From Glandiceps talaboti (taxonomy: Eukaryota; Hemichordata; Enteropneusta; Spengelidae), in the NCBI RefSeq assembly GCF_964340395.1, contig NC_135551.1, forward strand, positions 3,569,463 through 3,633,462: DNA of 64,000 bases. Reading direction: 5' to 3'. This document shows positions 25,804 through 37,000 of this stretch, piece after piece; the first letter of the stretch is position 1; the number at the start of each line of letters is the position of its first letter. The notes below the pieces were generated by a model that was not told where the DNA came from, searched no databases, and saw only the letters and a program-made list of their open reading frames with translations. Made by a program: the position numbers and the translations under genes.

Positions 25804-28083
25804 ATGCATTTTAATATTCAAGGAGTGATTTCTGCTGATGAATCTCGTGAAGGTGGTCATAGTCCCATGAAATGTCACCCTCAGTCGAATAGTAACATGA
25901 ATATAATGGACAGTAATGGACAAGTGCCGTCCGATGATGGCGGCGAGATGTTTGACGGCAGGAGGAAAGCTTGGGGAGCACAAGACATCCCTAATGGCGA
26001 ACTAACTCCTGACGATCAATCCATTAGTGATGATACAATACAACAATACGAAAGAGAGAACGGTTTCTATGGAGATAACCAATATGATGCAGACGACGAA
26101 GAGGACACGTTTTCTGAACATGAACATGATATGTTACTTGAAAGATACCAGAAATTCTTCGATGAGAAACCTCCCTATCAGCTGAAAACCATCCTACTAA
26201 CTGAATCTAGTTATCTGGGTGACTCCGACTGCCTCGTAGAGGCGTCTGAAAACGTTGATGTTGATGTCATGTTCGTCTTGGACAATATTGCATTCACCGA
26301 GGAACAACAGGAAGATGTTTTCCTTGAAATCAGTGAGGATTTTCCAGGTTTTGCTCAAATCCAAGTTAGAAAGCACAAGGTGGCGCAGTGGAAAGATTTC
26401 GTGGTATACCTCACTGATGATGATAGGAATTCTTTCTACTTATCGTCGGCTAAATTACAGAAACGTCTTTTGGATGTGTATCAATCTGAATCAGCTACAT
26501 CTCGACTTGATCCCGACGCTCTATCCGCATTCATCTCCAGTCATTCGGGGTTCCGAATGCCCGACGATTCATCCGAAGTACATGCCGACCTTGTACTGGG
26601 CATCCCATGCGAAGGTTGGCCGACAAGTGCAAACGACTGGTTTAGACGGAAACGAAACTGGCCATCACGTCGATCGTTGGAACGCCTTCATAAGGTTGGA
26701 TATCATCTTACAGCTAAAGGTCTATCCGAAGATCACGACGAACACGGTATTCAGTTCCGTATATCCATGGCGCATGTTGAGAAAGAATTAATGCGCCTAC
26801 TTAATGACACGCAAATGTATGTTTACCAGTGTCTGAAGTCGATTATTCGTAAAATATCTGACAGCAACAAAACCATACGACTAGCACTACATCCATACCA
26901 TCTGAAAGCCATATTTCTGTGGGCATGTGAGAAACACAAAGCTGTATATTGGCGTGAAACACCAGGAGCTCTCTGCGTTCTTCATCTTCTGGAAGATTTA
27001 CTGAACTGTCTACTGAAAGGTTTCTGTCCCAATTTCTTTATCCCATCGTATAATTTGTATAGCCATGTAAGTAGAGAGTGCCGATACGAAGCAGCCAGAG
27101 AAATCCAGTGCTTTAGACAACATCCAGAAATTCTACGCGATTGCTTGTCAAGTTATGGCTTCTTAAACAAAGATATGGATGAGATGCTTGAGCTACATCG
27201 TCCCCGGGGAACGCTACGATTGTCAGAGTTTCTCCTTTCACTCGATCCACTACTCGTCATCGAAAGTTCAACAGGGTCAGATATGACGACAGAAAGCACG
27301 GAACGACTTGACGACGACTCATTTGACAAATCACTGGTCGATCAACAAATGGAGGAGACAGTTCAACCTGACCCAACTTTTCAAGAGACAGAGCAAGAAT
27401 GGAAGAGGTTGTTCCAAAAACAATATCAAAGACCACGCCCGCCATCTCCTGGCTTGATTTGTCAACCTAACCGTCCGCTATCAAACTACAGTACTCGTAG
27501 TCAGTTGTCGCACACTGAAAGTATCACAACCCGAGACGATTGGGCTATGATATACAGAACGTTTAATCCTTACAAAAAACACCCAATACAATTGTGTCGA
27601 CCAACAGCAACTAGCCGAATTTTCCAACCACCGACGAAAGCACAGGTGTACGAACAACTGCGGAAGGAACTTCATAGGAACACCACAGTGTTTCTTGGCA
27701 GAAAACCAAGTAAATTCACAAATCCTTCTCCTGATCGATGCCAGTCACAAATGTACGACTTGCACAAATCATCCACGTTCAAGTTAGGAAACATGAATGA
27801 CTCTATGTCGTCAATCCGAAGTTTAAACTTTGATGTCTCTAGAGGGCGCCATAGTCGTACCAGTATCACATCGGCACCTCCTCCTCGTATAGATCCAATG
27901 ACGGGCAGAGCGATGTTTCCAACACTGCGGCCAAATTCAGCACCAGCTAAAACACGATGGTCCAGAGTTCTGATCGGCACACAAAGTCATTCCATAAACC
28001 GATCAATAACTTTCTTGCCAGAGAGGCCGACATCGTCTCTGGACTACGGGTTTACTCTAAGTAAAACAGATAAGGATTGGTAG
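25804..28083 (+). CDS. Mab-21/cGAS-like nucleotidyltransferase-fold protein
   Basis: An intronless 759-codon frame. Residues 1-105 are acidic and disordered. Residues about 111-265 fit the nucleotidyltransferase core of the Mab-21/cGAS superfamily. A glycine (G139) lies 13 residues before an acidic pair (D152 and D154 in VDVDVMF), the same spacing as the metal-binding pair of cGAS, and a third carboxylate (D262) sits in HADLVLGIP followed by EGWPTSANDWFRR. Residues about 315-486 match the Mab-21 helical domain: FRISMAHVEKELM, HPYHLKAIFLWAC and FFIPSYNLYSHVS. No zinc-thumb His-Cys cluster like that of cGAS is visible. The serine that normally follows the glycine is replaced by Asp (D140, followed by S141), so activity is uncertain. 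Residues about 487-759 are a disordered Pro/Ser/Arg-rich tail absent from typical Mab-21 proteins (about 360 residues). Start: an in-frame stop at 25792-25794 makes 25804 the first usable ATG. No signal peptide is seen, so it is probably cytosolic. It could be a cGAS-like receptor, an inactive Mab-21 regulator, or a ciliary paralogue. Confidence 0.9.
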   Translation: MHFNIQGVISADESREGGHSPMKCHPQSNSNMNIMDSNGQVPSDDGGEMFDGRRKAWGAQDIPNGELTPDDQSISDDTIQQYERENGFYGDNQYDADDEEDTFSEHEHDMLLERYQKFFDEKPPYQLKTILLTESSYLGDSDCLVEASENVDVDVMFVLDNIAFTEEQQEDVFLEISEDFPGFAQIQVRKHKVAQWKDFVVYLTDDDRNSFYLSSAKLQKRLLDVYQSESATSRLDPDALSAFISSHSGFRMPDDSSEVHADLVLGIPCEGWPTSANDWFRRKRNWPSRRSLERLHKVGYHLTAKGLSEDHDEHGIQFRISMAHVEKELMRLLNDTQMYVYQCLKSIIRKISDSNKTIRLALHPYHLKAIFLWACEKHKAVYWRETPGALCVLHLLEDLLNCLLKGFCPNFFIPSYNLYSHVSRECRYEAAREIQCFRQHPEILRDCLSSYGFLNKDMDEMLELHRPRGTLRLSEFLLSLDPLLVIESSTGSDMTTESTERLDDDSFDKSLVDQQMEETVQPDPTFQETEQEWKRLFQKQYQRPRPPSPGLICQPNRPLSNYSTRSQLSHTESITTRDDWAMIYRTFNPYKKHPIQLCRPTATSRIFQPPTKAQVYEQLRKELHRNTTVFLGRKPSKFTNPSPDRCQSQMYDLHKSSTFKLGNMNDSMSSIRSLNFDVSRGRHSRTSITSAPPPRIDPMTGRAMFPTLRPNSAPAKTRWSRVLIGTQSHSINRSITFLPERPTSSLDYGFTLSKTDKDW

Positions 28084-28105
28084 ATAGATAGATAGATAGA
28101 TAGAT
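28081..28105 (+). repeat. (TAGA)n overlapping the stop codon
   Basis: Six TAGA units. The stop codon TAG of the Mab-21-like gene is the first three bases of this repeat. Confidence 0.9.
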
Positions 28106-28311
28106 ACACTGATGTTGGTTCAAATGTACACTGTATTGGCTAAAGTATCTATTAGTCCTTGGTGTAAACTAGCATGATGTCCATATGTAAACAGGAACGA
28201 GGATCGGACCGTTTACTCATTCGTCAACAAATGATACATTTCTGAAATGTAGATAGTATTTGATCAACATGAGACCACACATTTAGTAAATCAAGTACAA
28301 CACAAATGGAA

Positions 28312-28553
28312 AATATAGTGTGTACCAGCTAGTCAGACTGTAAAGTTGCTATAGTGTGTACCAGCTAGTCAGACTGTATAGTTGCTATAGTTGTACCAGC
28401 TAGTCAGACTGTATAGTTGCTATAGTTGTACCATCAAGTCAGACTGTATAGTTGCTATAGTTGTACCATCAAGTCAGACTGTATAGTTGCTATAGTTGTA
28501 CCATCAAGTCAGACTGTATAGTTGCTATAGTTGTACCATCTAGTCAGACTGTA
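28312..28553. repeat. 35-bp minisatellite in the 3' flank
   Basis: About seven copies of a unit containing gtcagactgtatagttgcta. Possibly in the 3' UTR of the Mab-21-like gene. Confidence 0.9.
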
Positions 28554-28775
28554 AAACTATCAAAGTGTCCCCCTACACTGTTATCAGCAATATTGTTAGG
28601 GTGAAAATTTTCGTATATATAATTATCAAAATGAAAGTGCCATAATAGTAGAGAAATTGAAGTTCTCATCCACACAAGACAAAGTACTACTTTTTTATCT
28701 TTTCACTCCCTAACTTTAACTAACTGTGCAATTTTAAGACAAGATTTGTCAATCTCCATAATTATATGGATTGTT

Positions 28776-29013
28776 ATTAAATATGTTCTAGAATAAGGAG
28801 GGGGTGTGATTGCGGGATGGGAGGGGGTGTTGGTGGTGCAAATTCTGGGTTTTCAACTATAACATTACAAATTGAGCTCATACTATAAAGTCATGGTATA
28901 CTAGTAAATTTAGTCATCAAGAAAGCACCAGCCTCTTACCAAATCTCTTTGTACATATTTAACCAGGGTTTTCTTTAATAACATTTTTTTTCAAAAGTAT
29001 GAGTTTCAATAAA
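28776..29013 (+). terminator. Candidate polyadenylation signals
   Basis: ATTAAA at 28776-28781 and AATAAA at 29008-29013 are the first usable signals I see after the Mab-21-like stop codon. The window between them is AT-rich and has no other gene. Confidence 0.35.
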
Positions 29014-29546
29014 TAGCTTGTTTTCCACTAACTTGTTTAAATGATTCAACAAACTTGCCAAAACAAACATCTCTTTAATTGTAATCAATCTATACTGTAC
29101 CATAATGAGAAAGATTACATTGTCCAATTTTCTCTAACAAAATTAACCATCCTTTTATTCAGAGCTGATAAAATTAACATTTATTTGTATATATTTTGAT
29201 AAAATGATAGTAAAATGAGACATTAGTTTACATACACAGGTCAACTTTGTACACACCAAATTATGTATGTTGAAGATTAAAGATAAGATGTATGAAGCAC
29301 CAAGTCAAATCATAATATAATGAAATATTCACCTCTATTTTCCATTTGATATTACATGTATAATACACAATGCTATACAATGGAATTACCCACCTACTTA
29401 AACTTGAATTTAAAATGATTTATCTAAATGTTGAAGCATTTACAGTATATAATCTATAGTTGTTGGATTGTAGGTGTGTTCTAGCTGTCATTTCCTTTAC
29501 TTTTAATAGAGCAAAGTGTCACATTTATTAAGATTTTATATAATAG

Positions 29547-29766
29547 CGCTCGAAAACTAGTGAAGTCTTTACGTACAAGGCAAGAGTCAGTGTCCTCACT
29601 AAGTTCAATGTCATCTCTGGCTAGTCTTTCCATCCGACTCAACTCGGTCTCAATGTCAGATGTCTTGTTTTTGGTTGGTGTAGCAGATCATAACAATTTC
29701 GATCCCCCTTCCACGCCGACTTCTTGTCATCCGAGTACTCATCATAACAGATCATTGAACAGCTAG
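29547..29766 (+). CDS. Possible terminal exon, Ser-rich, unrecognised
   Basis: An AG at 29545-29546 (tatataatag) is followed by 73 stop-free codons to TAG 29764-29766. The product reads ARKLVKSLRTRQESVSSLSS, continues Ser/Leu-rich, and ends HHNRSLNS. The codon mix looks like coding sequence. It would need an upstream exon ending in phase 2, which I cannot assign. A GT immediately inside the Mab-21-like stop region (after 28078) has the right phase but a poor donor. It may belong to another gene or be chance. Confidence 0.35.
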
Positions 29767-29769
29767 AAA

Positions 29770-30840
29770 AACTAACACTTCACATCCAAGTTTGTTTCAA
29801 AAACTGCCACTTGATCACGTAACTGAAAAAGTGCATGACATCATGAATAATAATGAGCTCATTATAATACTATAAGCTTGGCTTACATTACCCAATAGTA
29901 CACCATGACTGTTTTACAAATATTCTGATTGGCTGAATAAATCATGAATTAAGAAACAGCCAATTGATGGAATGTGTATTGATTGGTTGAGGCAAACCTC
30001 CAATCGATGACATAGCCTTCAAGGTGTATTTTATGGTGAAGTTATTGTGCAAATTTGAATGGTGTCTCTAGATACAAAACGTAATAATTTATTGACCAAT
30101 TTGCTATTTGACCTTGAATATGGTAGTCAAAGTCAAAGGTCAAGGTATAAAAAGAAAGCTGACCATTGGGTTATCGACATTTAAATGGTGTCTTTGTTTA
30201 TTCAACTCCTTGAATTAACATAAATAGGAACATTTAGGTCATTTCACCTTGAAAATGTGTCAAGGTCAAAGGTCATGGTCTCATTAGAAGAGTCCTGATT
30301 GATAATGTGATAGTAGTAGACACTTGAATGGTGTCCATAGGTATCAGAACCTTTGGAGATAACAGGCAAAATGTGATTTTTTATCACAAACATGGTTGCC
30401 ATTTTGCTATGCAGGTCAAGATCACAAAATTAAGTGACTTGCATAATTTATGCCTCAGTCAAATGCAAGTCATGATTAAAATATTGTCACTTGAAAGTTT
30501 TATTCAAAAAGCTATGAAGATAGCCAAAATTTGATTATTTGACCTTGAAGAAGACGTTAAAGATCAAAGTCTTAAAAGAAAGCTCACGTTTCATAATATA
30601 GGTGTAGACACTTGAATAGAGTATTACACCTACAAAGCATATTGTGAAAGTTAACAACAAATATGGCCGCCATTCAGCCATATTTGATTCAGTCGTAAAA
30701 CAAAGAGTCAGGCATATGTCTCACATAGTACATGTATGTGACCTTTATGCCAGGTTTGGTTGAATCAGTTGGTGCATGCCAGAGATGAGGGTGAATGCAC
30801 ACACATACATGCATGGGGGGGGGGGGGGACGCTAAAACAT
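29770..30840 (+). repeat. GGTCA-rich dispersed repeat, copy 1
   Basis: Tandem-like blocks share a ttgaccttgaa segment, aaggtcaaaggtca, a block like gggtgtagacacttgaatg, and cacaaacatgg(c/t)(c/t)gccatt. The section 30340-30800 matches 59560-60030 in the same orientation. It ends in a gcatgcc/atgcatg segment with a G run. The left part (29,900-30,010) has four CCAAT-type motifs. Confidence 0.75.
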
Positions 30841-30859
30841 GCTTTCTGAAGGCTATTCC

Positions 30860-31886
30860 ATATTAATACCAGACAAATTGGCAAGTGGACTGATACACCA
30901 ATCAGTACACAGATACCATACAAATTGGCAGACTGATACACCAATCGGTACACAGTGGACTGATACACCAATCAGTACACAGATACCATACAAATTGGCA
31001 GACTGATACACCAATCGGTACACAGTGGACTGATACACCAATCAGTACACAGATACCATACAAATTGGCAAATTGATAAACCAACCAATCAGTACACAGA
31101 TACCATACAAATTGGCAGACTGATACACCAATCAGTACACAGTGGATTGATAAACCAATCAGTACACAGATACCATACAAATTGGCAAATTGATAAACCA
31201 ACCAATCAGTACACAGATACCATACAAATTGGCAGACTGATACACCAATCAGTACACAGTGGATTGATAAACCAATCAGTACACAGATACCATACAAATT
31301 GGCAAATTGATAAACCAACCTATCAGTACACAGATACCGTACAAATTGGCAAGTGGACTAATACACCAATCAGTACACAGATACCATACAAATTGGCAAG
31401 TGGACTAATACACCAATCAGTACACAGATACCGTACAAATTGGCAAGTGGACTAATACACCAATCAGTACACAGATACCATACAAATTGGCAAGTGGACT
31501 AATACACCAATCAGTACACAGATACCATACAAATTGGCAAGTGGACTAATACACCAATCAGTACACAGATACCATACAAATTGGCAAGTGGACTAATACA
31601 CCAATCAGTACACAGATACCATACAAATTGGCAAGTGGACTAATACACCAATCAGTACACAGATACCATACAAATTGGCAAGTGGACTAATACACCAATC
31701 AGTACACAGATACCATACAAATTGGCAAGTGGACTAATACACCAATCAGTACACAGATACCATACAAATTGGCAAGTGGACTAATACACCAATCAGTACA
31801 CAGATACCGTACAAATTGGCAAGTGGACTAATACACCAATCAGTACACAGATACCATACAAATTGGCAAGTGGACTAATACACCAA
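30860..31886. repeat. 47-bp minisatellite with compound left half
   Basis: The right half is regular 47-bp units (accaatcagtacacagatac, catacaaattggcaagtgg). The left half mixes shorter sub-units (cagtggactgatacaccaat) in a larger period. Open frames are artefacts. Confidence 0.95.
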
Positions 31887-32144
31887 ATGCCAAAAGCTGT
31901 TGAAGAGTACATTTTGTGTTTTGTGTGATATTCTGTTGTATTCGGCAGTAGTTTTCTCTTTCTTACATTCACACACTGTATAAATATAGCAATAAAGCAG
32001 CACTTTTAATCTACTTTCTTTCTGTATCAAGTGTATTATTTCAAATTGTATCAAAATCAAGAACAAGTCTAATTTATTTATTTTATAGTTTTACTTTATT
32101 GACAATGAGTCCCATGCTTACAGCTGTACAGAAGACAACTACCA

Positions 32145-32145
32145 C

Positions 32146-32176
<31 letters not shown>

Positions 32177-32246
32177 GGTAGTAGTAGTAGTGGTGGTGGT
32201 GGTAGTAGTGGTAGTAGTAGTAATGGTGGTGGTAGTAGTAGTAGTG

Positions 32247-32280
<34 letters not shown>

Positions 32281-32609
32281 TAGTAGTGGTGGTGGTGGTA
32301 GTGGTAGTAGTAGTAGTGGTAGTAGTAGTAGTTGTGGTGGTAGTAATAGTGGTGGTGGTAGTAGTAGTAGTAGTGGTAGTAGTAGTGGTGGTGGTGGTGG
32401 TGGTAGTGGTAGTAGTAGCAGTAATGGTGGTGGTGGTGGTGGTAGTAGTGGTGGTGGTGGTGGTAGTAGTAGTAGTGGTGGTGGTGGTGGTGGTAGTAGT
32501 AGTAGTAGTGGTGGTGGTAGTGGTAGTAGTGGTAGTAGTAGTAGTAGTGGTGGTGGTGGTGGTAGTAGTAGTAGTGATAGTAGTAGTAGTAGTGGTGGTG
32601 GTGGTGGTG

Positions 32610-32644
<35 letters not shown>

Positions 32645-32752
32645 GGTGGTGGTGGTGGTAGTAGTAGTAGTAGTAGTGGTAGTAGTAGTAGTGGTGGTGG
32701 TGGTGGTGGTGGTAGTAGTAGTAGTAGTGGTAGTAGTAGTAGTAGTAGTAGG
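32145..32752. repeat. TAG/TGG two-state triplet array
   Basis: About 200 triplets that are nearly all TAG or TGG. Rare exceptions include TAA, TTG, AGC and TGA-type changes. On the minus strand one frame is open as poly-Thr (ACT/ACC), since the A/G alternation is synonymous there. I see no splice context or start that supports a protein. Confidence 0.97.
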
Positions 32753-32819
32753 TGTGATTTCAGTCATTTGCAATTGCAAGTGGTGGTTAGGTGTGCTTCA
32801 GTAGGTACAATACTGTGAG

Positions 32820-33906
32820 AACCTTTTTCAATATACAGCAAAAACTAAGTCTACAAACATATACACTCAGTTTGTGCACCTTTAAAACAATGTACATGTA
32901 TTATTGATGACACTGTAGTTACATTACTAATAAACTCAATACAATGTAATGTAATTTGATGACACTGTAACTGTTTGACAAGTCTTCATAAGATACACAT
33001 CTCCTCAAACACTTTACTTCTGTGTTATTAAAACTGAAGGTCAGGGTCAAGGTCAAATATACTACCAGATAGGTCATATCATACCTGAAAACATCATATG
33101 GACAGGTACTTGTATTAAGTGTAACTATTGTATACATGGTCTTATTTTACATCAAATATGCCCTATCCCCCCTATCACCCCCCACCCCACCCCCACCCCC
33201 ACCCCATTAAGAATAGAAAATTGTAGCAAAAGGACTAGCAAGATTTCTATTGGTAGATATATTGTGGTCAAAAGGGTGCTAACCTGAAAGTGCAGTATAG
33301 ATCTGATCTATTTAAATGTCAGTCAGTTTCAGAAAATGCTTTAAAAACTAGATGGTTGACTGCAAGCATAACTACTGCCACATGATAGTGTGGTGAGGCT
33401 TGTGTACACAGTGGGTGGCTTACATTCACAGTCACTTTGGTGATACCATTTCAAAACGTATGTACTTGTACAGTGTTATGAATTTACAATCATAAATAGT
33501 ATCATTTGGATATGGATATTTTCGTCAACATTTCTTTGTTTTGAAAATTTCTTAGTGTTGTGACCATAAGCAATATCCCTAACTTCAACATCAAAGATCA
33601 CCCACCATTTTGTTTAAAGTTTCTTTATATTCTGAACATGTTTTTTGTCCAATCAGAGGGGTGTTTTCTGATGATGTTTAACATGAATATCATGACGTTT
33701 AACATGTCATGTCAAAAGTTATATTTCACATTAAACATCGTCAAGAATGATTGATCTGGGCATAGGTACATGATAAGAGGTCTGTATCTATGGCTTCACT
33801 GTACAAGTCCAATGTCTATAGTTGCAATAATAAAGAAGTCTGTATCTATGCTTCACTTTATAAGTCCCATATCAAGTCTGTATCTATGGCAACTTCACAA
33901 TAACTC
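32820..33906. other. Spacer, 3' flank of YARS1
   Basis: No gene seen. A partial GGTCA-type repeat (33030-33060: aaggtcagggtcaaggtcaa) and a C-rich tract (33168-33205) are present. YARS1 transcription would end here. I see no AATAAA on the minus strand close to the stop. Confidence 0.4.
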
Positions 33907-34017
33907 CTATCTTATAATGGCTCCTTTTAGACTTTTCACTTTGATAATACCAAGTTTTGTCATAAATGGTGACCCCTTCCACTCTGCAACAAGCTCTGAT
34001 GTGGTTCTGAAATCCAC
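33907..34017 (-). CDS. YARS1: YARS1 exon 13 (residues 493-528 and stop)
   Basis: [20 protein letters not shown] then [16 protein letters not shown] and TAG at 33909-33907. A 26-bp copy of the intron/exon border lies 44 bp upstream of this acceptor (34052-34077). Confidence 0.97.
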   Translation of the reverse strand: MDFRTTSELVAEWKGSPFMTKLGIIKVKSLKGAIIR

Positions 34018-37000
34018 CTACAAATAAAGCAAATTACAGACATTTAACAAGTGAAATCCACCTACAAATAAAGCAAACAAGTCTTTGTCAATGACAAAGC
34101 TCCCAAACACTAAATGTCCTTTAATGGTTTTCTGAAATGGTCCTACAAGTGGCTCAAGTCTACTCATGAGTGATGTTATTTGACCCAGACAAACGACAAG
34201 AGATAATGAACATCTAGTTGATAAAGACTTTCTTATATGATTCAAAGGTCAGTCTGACAAGATTGGGTTAAATACTGGCTAGATTAAAAAACTTTCAACA
34301 TTATTTAGCAAATCAGTATTTGAGTTACAAGATCAATGGTCAAGGTCATAGGTCAGAATGCTCGTCTCTACAGTATGGATGTATAAAACTGACTTGTGTC
34401 TATACATAGAATACTTCAAATGTATGGAGTAAATTGCTAATTGACCTTGAATATGGAGGTCAAAGCTTAGTGTCTAGCTTGAAAAACCAAAGTGCAGACA
34501 TGTGTCTCTTGATATGAATCTTCATCAATAATTTGCTGTTTGACCTCAAACCTGGAGGTCAAGGTTATAGGTCAAGATATAAAAAGAAATTTATTTAGGT
34601 GTATATGCTTCTCTGTGTATTGAACTTCAAGAGTAATGGAAGAAAAGAAATTTATAGGCCGTTTGACCTTGAACATGTCAGTGGAGGTCAAGGTCAATGT
34701 TCATTAGAAAGCTTACTATTGATAATGTGGGAGTACACACTCACATGGTGAGACATGTAATGACACCCAAATGACAATGACACCCAAACCTCTGCTATAT
34801 TCACAGTACACCACATTGACAACCAAACCTCTGTTATATAGACTCACCTGTACTTTTTCAAATACTTTCTTCTTTGGTTTGAGTTCTGCATCTGGTGTGC
34901 CATTCTCGTACCCTTCTATAAATACCTTGTCACCTGGAGCACTGCCCTCTGGTGGCTCAAGTGGTTCTACAATAGAAGCATCTTCACTGCAGAAAGAAAG
35001 AAAGGAAGTGTTGTAGAAGGGTTGCTATAGAAGAAACAGGGTTGCTGCAGGAGAAATGTATACACTGAATACATGCTTACAACATTTTTAACTATTTTAT
35101 GAACCTTTTTTAATAGTGAGTGGATCACTGTACTGGTATACTAAATAGTGAATGGATCACTGTATATTAAATAGTGAGTGGATCACTGTATATTAAATAG
35201 TGAGTGGCTCACTGTGGATCACTGTATATTAAATAGTGAATGGATCAATGTATATTAAATAGTGAGTGGATCATTGTATATGAAATATTGAGTGGATCAC
35301 TGTATATTAAATAGTGAGTGGATCACTGTATATTAAATAGTGAGTGGATCACTGTATATTAAATAGTGAGTGGATCACTGTATATTAAATAGTGAATGGA
35401 TCACTGTATATTAAATAGTGAGAGGATCATTGTATATTAAATAGTAAGTGGATCACTGTATATTAAATAGTGAGTGGATCACTGTATATTAAATAGTGAG
35501 TGGATCACTGTATATTAAATAGTAAGTGGATCATTGTATATTAAATAGTAAGTGGATCATTGTATATTAAATAGTGAATGGATCAATGTATATTAAATAG
35601 TAAGTGGATCACTGTATATTAAATAGTAAGTGGATCATTGTATATTAAATAGTGAATGGATCAATGTATATTAAATAGTGAGTGGATCACTGTATATTAA
35701 ATAGTGAATGGATCATTGTATATTAAATAGTAAGTGGATCACTGTATATTAAATAGTAAGTGGATCATTGTATATTAAATAGTAAGTGGATCATTGTATA
35801 TTAAATAGTGAATGGATCACTGTATATTAAATAGTAAGTGGATCACTGTATATTAAATAGTAAGTGGATCATTGTATATTAAATAGTGAATGGATCAATG
35901 TATATTAAATAGTAAGTGGATCACTGTATATTAAATAGTAAGTGGATCACTGTATATTAAATAGTGAGTGGATCACTGTATATTAAATAGTGAATGGATC
36001 AATGTATATTAAATAGTAAGTGGATCACTGTATATTAAATAGTAAGTGGATCATTGTATATTAAATAGTAAGTGGATCATTGTATATTAAATAGTGAATG
36101 GATCACTGTATATTAAATAGTAAGTGGATCACTGTATATTAAATAGTAAGTGGATCATTGTATATTAAATAGTGAATGGATCAATGTATATTAAATAGTG
36201 AGTGGATCACTGTATATTAAATAGTGAGGGGATCACTGTATATTAAATAGTGAGTGGATCATTGTATATTAAATAGTGAGTGGATCACTGTATATTAAAT
36301 AGTGAGTGGATCACTGTATATTAAATAGTAAGTGGATCATTGTATATTAAATAGTGAATGGATCAATGTATATTAAATAGTGAGTGGATCACTGTATATT
36401 AAATAGTGAATGGATCATTGTATATTAAATAGTGAATGGATCATTGTATATGAAATAGTGAGTGGATCATTGTATATTAAATAGTGAATGGATCATTGTA
36501 TATTAAATAGTGAGTGGATCATTGTATATTAAATAGTGAATGGATCATTGTATATTAAATAGTGAGTGGATCATTGTATATGAAATAGTGAGTGGATCAT
36601 TGTATATTAAATAGTGAATGGATCAATGTATATTAAATAGTGAATGGATCAATGTATATTAAATAGTGAATGGATCAATGTATATTAAATAGTGAATGGA
36701 TCATTGTATATTAAATAGTGAGTGGATCACTGTATATTAAATAGTGAGTGGATCACTGTATATTAAATATTGAGTGGATCAATGTATATTAAATAGTGAA
36801 TGGATCAATGTATATTAAATAGTGAGTGGATCATTGTATATGAAATAGTGAGTGGATCACTGTATATTAAATATTGAGTGGATCAATGTATATTAAATAG
36901 TGAGTGGATCAATGTATATTAAATAGTGAGTGGATCACTGTATATTAAATAGTGAATGGATCAATGTATATTAAATAGTGAATGGATCATTGTATATGAA

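Noticed and set aside
26255-26791. 178-codon frame inside the Mab-21-like gene
   Set aside because: Shadow of the main frame. The main frame carries the conserved domain.
32096-32818. Poly-Thr, poly-Val and Ser/Gly frames
   Set aside because: Translation of the TAG/TGG triplet array. No evidence of a real start or transcript.
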